The notes beneath the pieces were generated by a model that was given only the letters and a program-made list of their open reading frames with translations, was not told where the DNA came from and did not search any database. Below are positions 49,101-60,700 of a DNA stretch of 64,000 nt, piece by piece. The stretch is from NCBI GenBank assembly GCA_036924285.1, contig JAYKYS010000001.1:29387501-29451500 (forward strand), written 5' to 3'. The stretch's first letter is position 1; every line of letters begins with the position of its first letter. Source of the stretch: Asterella californica. Taxonomy: Eukaryota; Streptophyta; Marchantiopsida; Marchantiales; Aytoniaceae. The translations under genes and the position numbers were made by a program.

Positions 49101-51600
49101 ACTGCGAGATAATGTCCTTTAGTGACTCGCCGTGCAGAGACCGCAGGTCCACAGGTATCGGCAGATTCTGAGAAGACAGCAACAAACACTGATCAAGTTG
49201 ATTGGTGCAAAAGCTCTGTTTCTACAAACAGGCACCACGATGATAAGTGTAGCGCAGTCTAGCGAGTCTTTCGAGTTCAATATATGGCCGAATGTACACA
49301 AAAACTTTTGCAAGTCCTTTACCTCTGGTCCTATCTCCTCTCCTCTGAAGATCTTCAAACGATAATCACCTGGGCAGACTTATGTTACTTACAGCAGAGG
49401 CAGTCGGCTGCACGTCTGGGAACCCCGGCGGCAGATTTATCAGCACAATGTGCTCTCGTCCGGCGCTATCACTGCCCGCATAAGCTGAAGTTTAGATCAC
49501 GCTGGTGCATAAAGTTTCTCTTTGGGCTCGTGTGAACAAGCATAGACAGTAGCTGCTTACAGTAGCAAACTGTAAGCAGCTACTGTCTATACTTTTTCAT
49601 TTCGGAATCATGCACATACAGTCATGTTTATATACCACAAAAACACAGAGAACGGCCAGCTGGGGCAAGCATCGCGGGTGTGACTGATCGTATTCATGAC
49701 GGCTGCAGATGGCAGCAAGCGTATAGCCGGAACAGAAACGACAAAATTACGACAAAACGCACGTCTCTTTGATGGCAAGAATTTCAAACGAAGAAGAAAC
49801 CACAGCCTGCGTTCGAAGTGTCACTCCCAAAGCCAGCTCTCGATAAGGAAGTGCAACAAAACGCATGTTTAAGGAGATTACTTATTTCCAAGAAGTTCTA
49901 AATAAGACGAGATGTACGGAGAATATGGGATTGCGAAGGAATGCAGCTTCAAAAGTGAAAATATTTGGAGTGAAAGAGTACCGCGAATTCTACAAGTAAT
50001 AACCAGAATGCCAACCCAATAGCGGATTCCATAGCAGCCACCGCCCAAACAACTCCAAAATTCCCAGCAGACAAAGACAAGACCTGGTAGAGTTCAGCCG
50101 TTTCGAACTCCAGGAGCTTGACATTATACTCACAATATTCGAAGGTGTAGGGAAGAGAGGTCCTCTGATAGCCAGACGAGACGTTCCCAGCCAACAGAGT
50201 CTAGCTGCACGTGTTCATTAAACTAATTATAAGATGTTGAAGATAGTTGATGACGCAGTACTTAGTGATAGGTGTAGGGAAGAGCGGTCCTCTGATAGCC
50301 AGACAAGACGTTCCCAGACAACAGAGTCTAGCTGCACGTGTTCATACAACTAATTAGTCGATGTTGAAGATAGTTGATGACGCAGTATTTAGTGATAGCA
50401 TTCCATCCTCGCCTCTTTTTGTATCACACGCACGAAATATGTTCACAGGACTGGCTGAACCTTGTTTCGGACGATCTCTTAACAACTGTCGGCAGGACAT
50501 GCACACAAGAATGCAAAACAGTTTTCCACGGACTACGAAACATGTTCTCCAAACATTTCCGCTACTTTGTTGCTCACTCACATTGCTGCAGATGTGGGAA
50601 TAGAAAGCTGGAGTCGGTAATGCAGCCACCGGCTGCGTGCGTACAATACGCTCCTGCAACAAGAACAGGGAAAAACTTCTCATGAGTTCATCTTTCAAGT
50701 ATCCAGCACCGACATACCTCCACGTACAATGGAAGACATTGTGAGCCTACACCATAAGATCGAAATCGTCTGTAACTAGGCCTCACCAGAATATCTTTGA
50801 GCTCCAGAACAAAGGTGAGTAAATCAACGCTCTGATTGAGTCTCTGCACACATGAGATTGCGTATGCTCAGAATTCGGAATCCAGGAACTGGTCTTGGAA
50901 GAGAAACATTAGTAAAGAGGACAACATTGCAAGTTGGCGTGAACATACGAACACCATTAGAGGACAGCGGGTAGCAACCACCTCTTGCACCACATGCTCT
51001 ACACCTCTCAGAATCCACCGGAGCTCCTCGTTACACTCCAGCTTCGCATTTCGAAGGAACTCTTCGCCTTTGGGAACATTGTGTACAGAAAACGAGAACT
51101 CCTTGCCCTGACCACGGAGTTTGTTCTTAAACGGTCATCAGATACTATCAAGTTCACAAATTTTACTAGAAAGTACAAACGTTTCTTTGATGACTGAATT
51201 TGGGGAGACGTTGCAGAGAACAAAGTACAGTTTTGGGCATGTGTCTCCAGGACGAAAGTAAAGGAAACATATCATCTGCATGGTCGCTATAAACGACATG
51301 AAAACAGTTCTAACAATTGTGCAGTATTCTGATCACCGGCAGCGTAGGAAATTGGACAATTTGTTCATAATTTAAACGCTGTGGCTCTGGACGCTGCGTT
51401 TCTATCACAGCAACAAAGCAACTTCGGTCCATTTCATACGCATCGGAACATCAGCAGGCGTGAACAGAAGCTCATCAGTGATCCAACTCTCTAAATCTGT
51501 GCGCTGTCATAAGCTGGCAAGTCAAATCACTAACCTGCAACGGGAGCAGAACATGATACGCTGAGAAATCGATATTGAGAGGCAGAAGCGTAGGCTCCAT
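46200..51600 (-). CDS. FANCL: E3 ubiquitin-protein ligase FANCL (Fanconi anaemia group L), 13 exons
   Basis: Seen, in transcript order: exons 51535-51600, 50982-51125, 50787-50843, 50582-50653, 50134-50204, 49393-49471, 49093-49167, 48757-48871, 47659-47716, 47237-47308, 46910-47040, 46490-46601 and 46200-46272. All introns are GT-AG, codon phases join without breaks, and 374 codons precede TAA; human FANCL is about the same length. Domains: an N-terminal ELF-like region (residues 1-110, FLRNAKLECNEELRWIL), a central double-RWD/URD region (about 110-295, with VGWERLVWLSED, YQDFWTVMEDVDKRVWVMEP and EDVLELTFP), and a C-terminal RING/PHD-like domain with all eight metal ligands: C303, C306, C325, C330, H335, C338, C360 and C363. 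The stretch LRSITTTRQSFDVLFG is typical of plant FANCL. Known for the family: with UBE2T it monoubiquitinates FANCD2/FANCI in interstrand crosslink repair in the nucleus. Start: the ATG at 51600 gives MEPTLLPLN and joins exon 2 in phase 0. Exon 5 has a partial duplicate upstream (50271-50397). Confidence 0.93.
49542..49590. repeat. Perfect 21-bp inverted repeat with 7-nt loop in FANCL intron 5
   Basis: The left arm (49542-49562) and right arm (49570-49590) are exact reverse complements: ATAGACAGTAGCTGCTTACA at the left, with its complement at the right. The loop is TAGCAAA. It lies between exons 6 and 5 of FANCL and would form a hairpin in the pre-mRNA. No target duplication was seen around it. 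Confidence 0.85.
50144..50397 (-). repeat. 127-bp tandem duplication covering most of FANCL exon 5
   Basis: Two adjacent units, 50144-50270 and 50271-50397, differ at about nine positions (roughly 93% identical by eye). The lower-coordinate unit holds the acceptor and all but the last 10 bases of true exon 5 (50134-50204). The other unit, met first by the transcript, keeps the acceptor CAG (exon copy begins at 50331) and codes for LDSVVWERLVWLSED. It is cut after the codons for SSLH, before the exon end and its GTGAGT donor. If spliced in without a donor it would read about 13 more codons to a TAA. Confidence 0.9.
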
Positions 51601-51703
51601 CTCGAGGAAGCTCCTCTTGGAAGATTAGGACATTCCGCGGATTGGTTTCAGCGCCTCCCAGCCTGACACTGCCACCACTTATTTTCCCAGAATCGATAAC
51701 CAT

Positions 51704-52078
51704 TTAAGCGGGCTCTGCTTCCGCCCCAAGTCTTGACCTACTATCGCTTTCACATAATTGGCTGGTGCAATCCTCCCACTCCAGCAAAATTGAGCCATTT
51801 GCGTTGGAGCTGAACTCTGAATGCCACTCACTAAATTTTCTCCACAATTCCTCGACGAAAAACGAGTACACTTCCGAAGGCTGTGCCGCCTCGCGTGCTA
51901 TTAGTGTCTTGATAGAACGAAAGAAACTCCCATCCACGGAATCAAGCTCAGGTCTTCTTAGATCTTGAACTGAATTTGGGTGCCCTTCTTGACCTCTCTG
52001 TTCCTCCACAGCAGCGGAGCAACAGAGACGGATGTTTACGCCACTTTTGCAGTCTGCTATGCCGCGCAGTTCAAACAC
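51704..52078 (-). other. Unassigned 124-codon ORF just upstream of FANCL
   Basis: An open frame on the FANCL strand ends about 100 bases before the FANCL ATG. It includes the segments SFFRSIKTLIAREAAQ and VEELWRKFSEWHSEF. I do not recognise a family. It could be part of the FANCL 5' leader (an upstream ORF), an exon of an unrelated transcript, or chance. Its base composition is closer to FANCL exons than to the AT-rich DNA above 52.2 kb. Confidence 0.2.
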
Positions 52079-52200
52079 TACCGATGTTCATCCAATCCTC
52101 TGTACGTCCAACTGTGCGGTATATTTCTAATATGAGCAGTATGTCAAGTCGGGATAAGCGCCAAACATAAATGGCCATATAAGCGGCAGTACACTCTAAG

Positions 52201-54973
52201 GGAATTGCTGTTCCTAAGGAAAACTTTTATAATCTTTTAGAGAATGTTTCTTTATTTTTGTTGGATCGTTTTATGCCATAAAATTGACTTTATCCACGTT
52301 TATTATTATTTATCCACGTGCTTATTATTTGCTTATTCACCTCCTCCACCTTCAGATAGAGGAAAGAATAATCACAAGGTTTAACTTGTTATCTAATCCT
52401 TACAGAGTGAAGGTGTTGCGAGCCTAATAGAATTTAGCATTGAATTAAAAGATCAAGTTAGTGCTAAACAGGACTCTAGGAAATGATACTTAGAAAATAA
52501 TGAGATCTTATAGTATACGGATGATCCTAATGATCTGAAAAACTCGTAGTCAGTATGGTTATAAATATCCAGAAGTGCAAGTATATCGGATGATCTCAGT
52601 AATAAAGTCATTCCAGTCCAGAAGGAGAAACGTAGCATTAGTTCTACTAATAGTTTCGGATAACTCGTCCAAAATTTTCTTGGGTCGAATTATACGAGAT
52701 AATTGTATATACGGAGGGCAAGGTCGAATATCCAGTATAGAATAGTTACTACATTTGTAACTGCTTCAAGATCTGATATTTATATTCAGCTCTATGATGT
52801 TCTTACTGTTGTTAAGGGAGACCATGATCTTGAAGTTCAGTCATTGATCATTCACAAGTGTATTTGGGATCTTATAATCGTTGTTTATAAAGAGATTATA
52901 GTATGGGTTGACATCATCCTCGTTGCACACTGTAACTGTATTCATATTAAATGAATGTATCAGTGTGGAGTACGATATAATAAAAATATGAAGAACTGAA
53001 AATAAATTTTGTTCTACAATTAGAAGGATGTGTCTGGCGTCTGAGGTGAGCACACATCTGAGAACAGGAGGGTTAGGGTAGCAAACTGAACATCGAATTA
53101 AATTGACTTTTCTAGTTATGAAATCATCACATTTATAAATAGAGTACAGAACATGTTGATATATGAGTGAAGATCGCTTTTCTAGTTATGAAATCATCAC
53201 ATTTATAAATAGAGTACAGAACATGTTGGTATATGAGTGAAGCGATCTTCACTCATATGCAATTCTCGCATGAGAATTGAGAAAATATAATAGTTATATA
53301 TATAGTTTATTATATCATGCTCACTTGAATTTATTATATAAACTTTATTTAACATTTCTACATTTTGACTAGTGTGGAGTAATCTTTTACATCAAATTCT
53401 CATCGTTAACTGAAAGAGATCGGGTGATCATTTTGAGTAGGTGTATTATAGTATGTGGAAAATGATGCAAAAAATCGTTGCATGCATACTAACAATATGA
53501 ACATCCATACCACGGCAAGATCAAACATGGAAAGAAAAAATTGTGAAATGTTTTTATCTTTATCCACGAAGCAAGATGAATGACGAGAAGAAGACTTAGC
53601 TGCACTTGGTATTGTAATAGAGTGTATAATGTTTTCACATTTTAGCAATTTACACGTGTGAATATGGGCAGACAGGAGAATAGAGCAGGAGGTCTGGAAA
53701 TAAAATATGTCTGCTTATTATTGTACGTGAGAGTATTTTGTCATCAACTCGTGGTAAGATAGTGGTGAGAAGATGAAACTCGAGCTAGAGATCTAGGATT
53801 CATTTCTCTCTATGTTATTTTGACTACGTCGACATAGGATTAGGGTGCTTGGTGCCTCTAATGCATTAGAAAAACTGTCTCCTCTCTGGTTTAGAAAATA
53901 ATGGAAAGCATGTCACAGACATTTTTCTCACACGCGTGTCAAGCCTCTTCAAGTGTAGGAGTTGCTAAGCTTTCTCACGCATTCCAAGCTTTTTCAAGTA
54001 TGAAAGTTGCTAAAATATGACGTCACTAGACGGTCCATTGTAACACTCTAGTGTAGTGAGACGTAAAGACTTGAAAGACATAACATCATAGCAAATAAGC
54101 AAAAAATATATACAAGAGGTTAAGAGGTGACAACCGATAAATGTTTCTCTTATTTTGCTGTAGAGCACAAAAAGAACACAAAAAGTGAAAAATAAACATG
54201 TATTTTGTAGCATAAGATGACTTGAAAAAATCATACAAGATGACAAAAAAAAATCTATACTTTAAAGTTAAGCAGAAGAATTCTTGCTCTCCAACAATGA
54301 ACTCAAAAAGAATAAAAACATAAAATATAAACTTGTATCATAATAATTCATGCTCTCCAAATGTAACCTCGAATAACAAGACATAAAACAAAAACTTGTA
54401 TCATGAACATGAGGATTTCTTGTATCAGCAGTCCAAGAACAATGATAAGATGGCTCTCAAGTGTTTATCATGCACCATTAGTCAGACCAGTAGTTTCTCT
54501 ATCTCTTGAGGTTGTCTTCTTGTTCTTCGAACATACACCGGTCATCTTTGATCGTATTCATTTATATTTGTTTATTCATCATGCTCAATAATCATTTAAT
54601 CTCTATTTGATATTAGACTCTTGCATTTGTAGTTTTGGAACCATATACGCGCTTGCTTTATGAGTTATGTACGGATCTGTTCGCAACTCTCGATCTAACT
54701 ATCATTTAGCACTTACAACAGAAAATCAAATTTTCTAGATTTGCTTAGTCTAGAATTTCTCTATATAATTATATATTTTCTAATAACAAAAAAGGACAAA
54801 AGTTTCCCAAAGTGATTAGGGATGTATATTCAAAGCAAAGACATGTAAAGAGAAAAACACTGGTGATTATAATTATATACACAGAAAAATAAATTTGTAA
54901 GATTATTAATCGATGGAGCAAGAATATGAATATTAACCAGAGTGTGGAAAAAATTTATTTATATCATAGTGTC
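52201..54973. other. AT-rich repeat DNA upstream of FANCL
   Basis: It holds a foldback half-copy near 52381 and the 70-bp duplication with hairpins. No supported gene. Confidence 0.4.
53107..53272. repeat. 70-bp tandem duplication ending in hairpins
   Basis: Two nearly identical 70-bp units (53107-53176 and 53177-53246) begin CTTTTCTAGTTATGAAATC. The second ends in ATATGAGTGAAG CGAT CTTCACTCATAT, a perfect 12-bp hairpin, followed by CAATTCTC GCAT GAGAATTG, a perfect 8-bp hairpin. Confidence 0.85.
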
Positions 54974-55342
54974 GGGGGTGTCAAAGTTAAAACTTTTTTC
55001 GGATATTATTTCTCTGTGGAGTGGAGTTACGACTTTGGCCGGACATACATCATCTGTGAATGTCCTAAGGGTATCTCCTGAAGTCTCGTAGGAAAACAAC
55101 ACATGTGTTTTCTTACTCATCTTTAGTCCGTTTGTGCCGTGAGTTGTAGTAATGGGAAATCAAATACTGCAGTTATGAATTATAACTGTTCGAGGCAGAA
55201 AATAATTAATGACTAAATAGTTTTGTCAATTCAGAATTACAACTTTCTCTGAACCATGGTCTTATACAAAGTTGTCCGATAATATATTATGGTTTTTCTC
55301 CTTCCGGACGTCTAGAAATCTTTTCGGCTTTGACTCCTTTTA
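54974..55342. mobile_element. MITE with GGGTGTCAAA terminal inverted repeats (copy B)
   Basis: The left end is GGGGGTGTCAAAGTTAAAAC. The right end, CGGCTTTGACTCCTTTTA, is more diverged. The internal stretch GGAGTTACGACTTTGGCC matches copy A, as does TAGGAAAACAACA. It is about 370 bp with no coding capacity. The target duplication is not clear. Confidence 0.6.
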
Positions 55343-57240
55343 TTATATTGTTACAAGTTTTGCAAAACCATTAGTACTGAGTAGACGAACATTTTAAAGA
55401 ACTACCGTTATGTAGTTTAAAGAAAAGATAACATATAGCCGATCATATTATGTAAGATATTTGTATTTTTATACAAGAGCAAGCTAGACTTGCCAAAGGG
55501 CACGAGTTTAAATATCTCGAACTAGTTGTTGTATTTAACTTCACACTAAATACAGTTTAATTCCAACATCTACCTCATCTCTTTCTTTTTGAAAAATAAC
55601 TCATTTTTTTCTTCCTCTGCAAAAAATGTATCGAAACAAGTATTGTGAAATTTATTCTCATAGCTGGGTTTTGCAAACCAAGAATTTTCCAAAAATTACC
55701 ATACCGCTATCCTGTTAGAAGTTAGCCATGCACGATCTGATTGATTGCACTGTGAGCTAATTAAAGTTTTGTGTATTAAGTGTGTAACATGTTTTCACAC
55801 TCTCTTTCCACTTATCCAGTAAGGTTTTTATCTCGTGCTTTGGAATCCATGATAGAGAGACTCCAACATTTATGATTGTGATGCTATGTGGTTTTTTCAG
55901 AAACACTCATGTTTCTAAACGAGACGATCCCAAAAAATTGCGTGCTAGAAAGACAATGGAGATTGTGCGCCAGAGGTACTAAACTTGAAACGGAAAAGTC
56001 CATCCATTACGTCTTGGAACCACGATAAAGTAGTTTGAAACACTACGAGTCAAATTAGCTAACTTAAAACGACATGAAATGATCTCCCTCCTTTGAACTA
56101 GAAAACCTAATCTGAACACGATAGTAAATAAGCATCTCAAACGGCAGAACGTCGGAGGCGATGCCGGAGGGAACTAAATTCTGTTATTTAGTCGTTTCCA
56201 GCCTAACACCGAGAGAGAAATTATCGTTTTGTATTAAATTTGATATCTCTTGTCGCATTTATCACTTGTTCCGCGAAATCTTTCTTTTCGGGAGCGAGAG
56301 CTATTCTCTTTATGTTATAGAAAATAATATAATATTATATGAATATTTTAGATCAAGTTGAATAAAAATATTTAATAATATTAAATGTTAACTGTTAGTT
56401 ATTCCAAGAACACTGGAAACGTTGTTAGAAAACTCATAAATGATATACAGGTCTACGCGATTCAGAAGTTACAAGTACGGGAACTTACTACACAAAAATG
56501 ATATATTAATAAATGAATATATAATAAATAACTTCACAAATGGAAGAGGTGAATAAGCAACTACATGTGTGATAGCATGGTCACAAAACAACATATCATT
56601 AGCGAAGATATGAAATGCACACGAAGATAATTGTAGATTTTCACGGCTAGGTTAAGACTACATGTCCGGGTGAAACTGAAACTGACGCAACTAGATCTAT
56701 ATGCCCTTAGATCTATATCCGTCCCGTGGACTTATGCTACGGTAAAGAGGACACTATGGACGCTTAACTGAGACCCCCTATTGTTTAGACCTCTTTTTTC
56801 GCCAGGGGGCTTTCTGCAGCCGAAAGCTGCTCTTGCACGGACTGATCGTCCAGAGGACTGGACTCTACTGTCGTGCGCAGGAATTGCATTTGATTCCATG
56901 TGATGATGACAATGAAGAAGATTTCTTCTTTGCAGAATTATTTAGATGTTAATACGGGAACAGGCACCACTCAGTATCGTCACTGAAACTCATGTGTTTT
57001 CGGATAGTTGTAGTTGTGTTACCAGATATCTTCACCAAATAACTTAAACATATTCATATGTAAAAGAAATACTCATTTACTGAAGGTGCGAAATCAAGGG
57101 GTTGTGGAGCGTCTAGGGAAACAAAATCAAAACAAATCGTGCACCAGAATTCTTGGCGAACAGGAACGTAAAGCTGAAGTCTTTAAAATGGGGTCTTTCT
57201 TAGGGTTATGGAGGTCCAGCGAACTTCAATAAACGTCGAG
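55343..57240. other. AT-rich stretch between the MITE and the RPN10 upstream region
   Basis: It has only short frames. Composition rises toward gene-like values after about 56.7 kb. Nothing was recognised. Confidence 0.4.
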
Positions 57241-57530
57241 AGACTACCGGTAGGCTTAGGCACTCAACCGGTTTACCCGTTAACCATCAACCGGTTTAGG
57301 TAGTGTGCGCGCCGGCATGAAGACACGTCGGTGACATCTTGTGAACCGCCACTTCAGTAGTAAAAGAGTAATATTTCCTACTTTGGAGTTCGCCAGTGTG
57401 GTGTCTATGTTTATGTCATGTCGTGCGAATACATGAACTCTCATATTCTCCATGTTTCCAAAAGAAACTGTCCCCAGCTACTTGGTATATGTTAGGGATT
57501 TTTAACCGGTAACTGGTTAAGCGCATACCG
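57241..57530 (+). promoter_or_regulatory. RPN10 upstream region with repeated AACCGGTT-type sites
   Basis: Two exact palindromic AACCGGTT octamers lie at 57266-57273 and 57289-57296. AACCGGTA followed directly by AACTGGTT lies at 57504-57518, and CTACCGGTAG at about 57245. A short GTGCC direct repeat follows at about 57535-57550. AACCGGTT is the known consensus for Grainyhead/CP2-type factors. That these sites control RPN10 is inference from position only. Confidence 0.4.
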
Positions 57531-57758
57531 GACCGTGCCGTGCCGTGCCGAAGCCTAAAGAAGCTCCAGAACTTTCAAACTCATTTTCCAATCAATCGTT
57601 CGTGCTTGAGCGAGCTCCCTCTGCTTTTGCATTTCGACCATAGGAGTTCCTTTGAAAGCTCAGAGAACAGCGTTGCTGTCGAGTGCACAGGTCCTTTCGC
57701 TACTGCCTCTAATATCGCGATTTCCATTCGAACAAGCGGTGTCCTCAAGGCGATCACG

Positions 57759-60700
57759 ATGGTGCTCGAGGTGAGTCATACTAGATTGTCAAGCGTTGTC
57801 GCCGGTAAGAGCTCTGGTTCTGATGGCGTCTAGTTATCGACAGGGGGAAATTCGAGAGACGCACGGTTCAAGCTTGTTCTCAGTTTTCTGTGTACCGTCT
57901 GATGCCTGGTCGATTGGTTCTTGCGCAGCTTGTGTGTGAGTATATTGATTGCAAGCTTATGAAATTTGTGGAACAGGTTCTGTGTATCTGGTTAGATGCC
58001 AGCCCCATGACGAGGCGATCTTTCTTTACCATCTGGTTGCCAAGTAGTTCCGTCGTGTCTGCTTTAGGGTACAGTCTTGATTTCAGTTGTTCCGGTGCAC
58101 GACGGTGACTTTGGTCTTCCGCGAAATTTGCAGACATTCTTTTCATTGTAGATTCACTTCATATTTTTCACTCCCATTCTTGCCCTGCGCTTTCTTTATT
58201 CGGATATCCCCAGTGACCGCTTCTCCTGAAGCCAATCCGTAGGGGGCTTAATTTTGTCTCACGCCTGGTGTACTGGGAATGCCTTCTAAAACATGGAAAC
58301 CTTGAGCGTGAATTTTGTCGCTACAGTTAGCCGGAGTCTTATTCATGACAAAATATTATTCGTACCGGAAGTTATTCCAACGCATTGTTCCTGTGGCAGG
58401 CGACTATGATTTGCATTGATAACTCAGAATGGATGCGCAACGGGGACTACGCTCCAACTCGCTTTCAAGCGCAGGCCGATGCTGTGAATTTGATCTGTGG
58501 TGCAAAAACTCAGGTTGGTAATTTAAGGCAGTTTGGTCCATTGGTTTTGAATTTACGGCCAACACTCTGTCTCGTCTGTAAGATACAATGAACTTGCTAT
58601 AGCAGAATCACCGTCATTTTGTGGCCATGACACAGGTGAATCACCGATGCCGAGACGTAGTGGGTCATTTTTTTGGCTTGATGCATTTCTCTGATGAAGT
58701 GTTTCGCCCAGAAGCAATCCAGCAGAAGATTTTGACTGCTTGATGTACTTTCGGGAAATATAGATCAGATCGTTGCAAGTTGGTACGAGGATAGCTATAT
58801 GACGAGGGGAAGGCTGCTTGGTCATTCCAGGTCGACAGGTAGTAGCTGCTTGGGCAGAAATAGAACGGTTATAATAGGCATATTGCCTATTTGAGACGCA
58901 ATTTTTAACTTCTTGATATGTGTGATTCTTGTATACAGTCAAACCCGGAGAATACTGTTGGAGTGTTAACCATGGCTGGCAAGGGCGTTCGAGTTCTTGT
59001 AACTCCGACATCCGACCTCGGGAAAATACTCTCATGCATGCATGGTTTGTATTTTTACCTGCCACTAATAACATGGGTCGAAGCCGTTTCTGGTACAGAT
59101 TTCTTTGTGCTTTGAAATTTGGTTGGCTTTATCATATGGGTACTCTCCCTCTGCACGAGGAGCAAAGTACTTACTTCTTAGTTCATGTCTACTACCCGTT
59201 TCACCTTTTCTGCCGACGCTTCCAATAATATCGTTTGAACCGGGATATAATAACATCGAGGTGAGTACAGAGATGCGAATACTGAACCCTAGCTAGATAG
59301 CTCGTTTGTTCATGAAACATGGTCCATTCAGGACTCGGATATTGCGGTTGCACTAAAGCAGCTTCTTGACCCCATGGATTGGAACTGCTAGCTCGTTAGT
59401 GAGCGGCCGTATACAGGTTACAACTTACGTTTGTCTGGACTCGTGTTGAACCTCCATATTGTCCATACTGCTCACTCAGTTTTATGATACCTTCTTGTTT
59501 CTTATTCTTTCGTGAGTTCAATCTATCTAGTCTCTTGTTGATTGTTAGTTTCTACCGCCAAATGAGTCCTCTGTACTAGGCATTTGGCTGTGTGTCATGT
59601 GTGAGGAGGCTTCTCACTTTATACAGTGTTTCTCGCTCGTGTCGTGGGTGGTCTGCCTGAAATGCCCAAGCCACACTTCTTTCTTTCTTGGGCCAGAAGT
59701 GGCACGTTCGTCACGCGTGAGCCTGAAATGAAGGCTTTATATGTGATGGATGGTGCTAAGTACTGTTATGGAGTTCCGAATTGTGTTGTCGATTATAATA
59801 TCGTTGACTTCGTATTTCACACAAGAGGAGAGATTCACGAGCAGCTAGAATAGTGTACACTTACTAGCGCTGTTCCATATGTTTTTACTTTCTTTAACCT
59901 TTCAGTTCGAGAACTGCTCAAGTCATGGACGTTGTTCACTTGTTCAGTACCACCGGATACCTTCCAGATAAGCTTAGTGTTCCCACGTTACTGCATTATT
60001 CACTGACATTCATGATCTGGAAAGGGGAATCGAGTAGTTTCCGTTCTCTTGTAATCGCTCAACTACTAAAATACAGAAAAAGCGCGTTGTCACAGTCCTT
60101 GACTTGGGACCAAAAGGACCCATATCACGGCCGTTATCAGTGCTAGTGAGGACGGTTTGCTTCTCCGTTCTGTTATGTTCGTCCCCTTCTTGAGGCCCAT
60201 TCAGGGCATTTTCTTACTATGTTTTTTTATGTTTTCGCCTGCTATGCTCACGTCCTTACCGTCGTCGTAGGTAATCATTTCACTCGTATCTCTGTGGCCT
60301 TTGTTCTCCCGCACTTGGTTTGTGAGGTACTCTTTAGGAGTGGTTCTTCAACTCTTTTACAGTTCGTAGTTAACGGTACTGTGCCGTTCCTTTGGACCTC
60401 ACATTCTGCTGATGAAGTCAGGGAATAGGTTGATGTGCTTGTTTGACAAGTAGAGATACCAGCATGCTTGGTGTATAAATAGGTATCGGCTGGATTGGCT
60501 ACGTACTTGCTCACTGCCTGCCGTGGTTTTCAGCGAATCTTGGTCGGAGAGCTGGTAGTTTCGCGAATGCCTTGTTATGGCTGTGTTTCCACTTCTTTTT
60601 CTATATTTCGCTTCAGCTCTCCGGTAGCAGATGGCGTTTCCTTCGCTGTTACCAGTTTTTCAGCGCTGCTCCTTTACTTGTGGCTCCATTTATGGTAGCA

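Noticed and set aside
49119..49358. A minus-strand frame (KDLQKFLCTFGHILNSKD) that at first looked like an Elongator subunit fragment.
   Set aside because: The FANCL model explains the locus: the real exon is 49093-49167 and the rest of this frame is FANCL intron.
49949..50194. A minus-strand 81-codon frame with AVAAMESAIGLAF, resembling part of NADH dehydrogenase subunit 4L.
   Set aside because: The match covers only about ten residues, and the frame overlaps FANCL exon 5 and intron 5 in another phase. Chance or a very small fragment is more likely than a transferred gene.
57540..57758. An in-frame upstream ATG that would add 73 residues to RPN10.
   Set aside because: The added residues have no counterpart in the family, and [14 protein letters not shown] from 57759 is the conserved start. 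The upstream part is probably 5' UTR.
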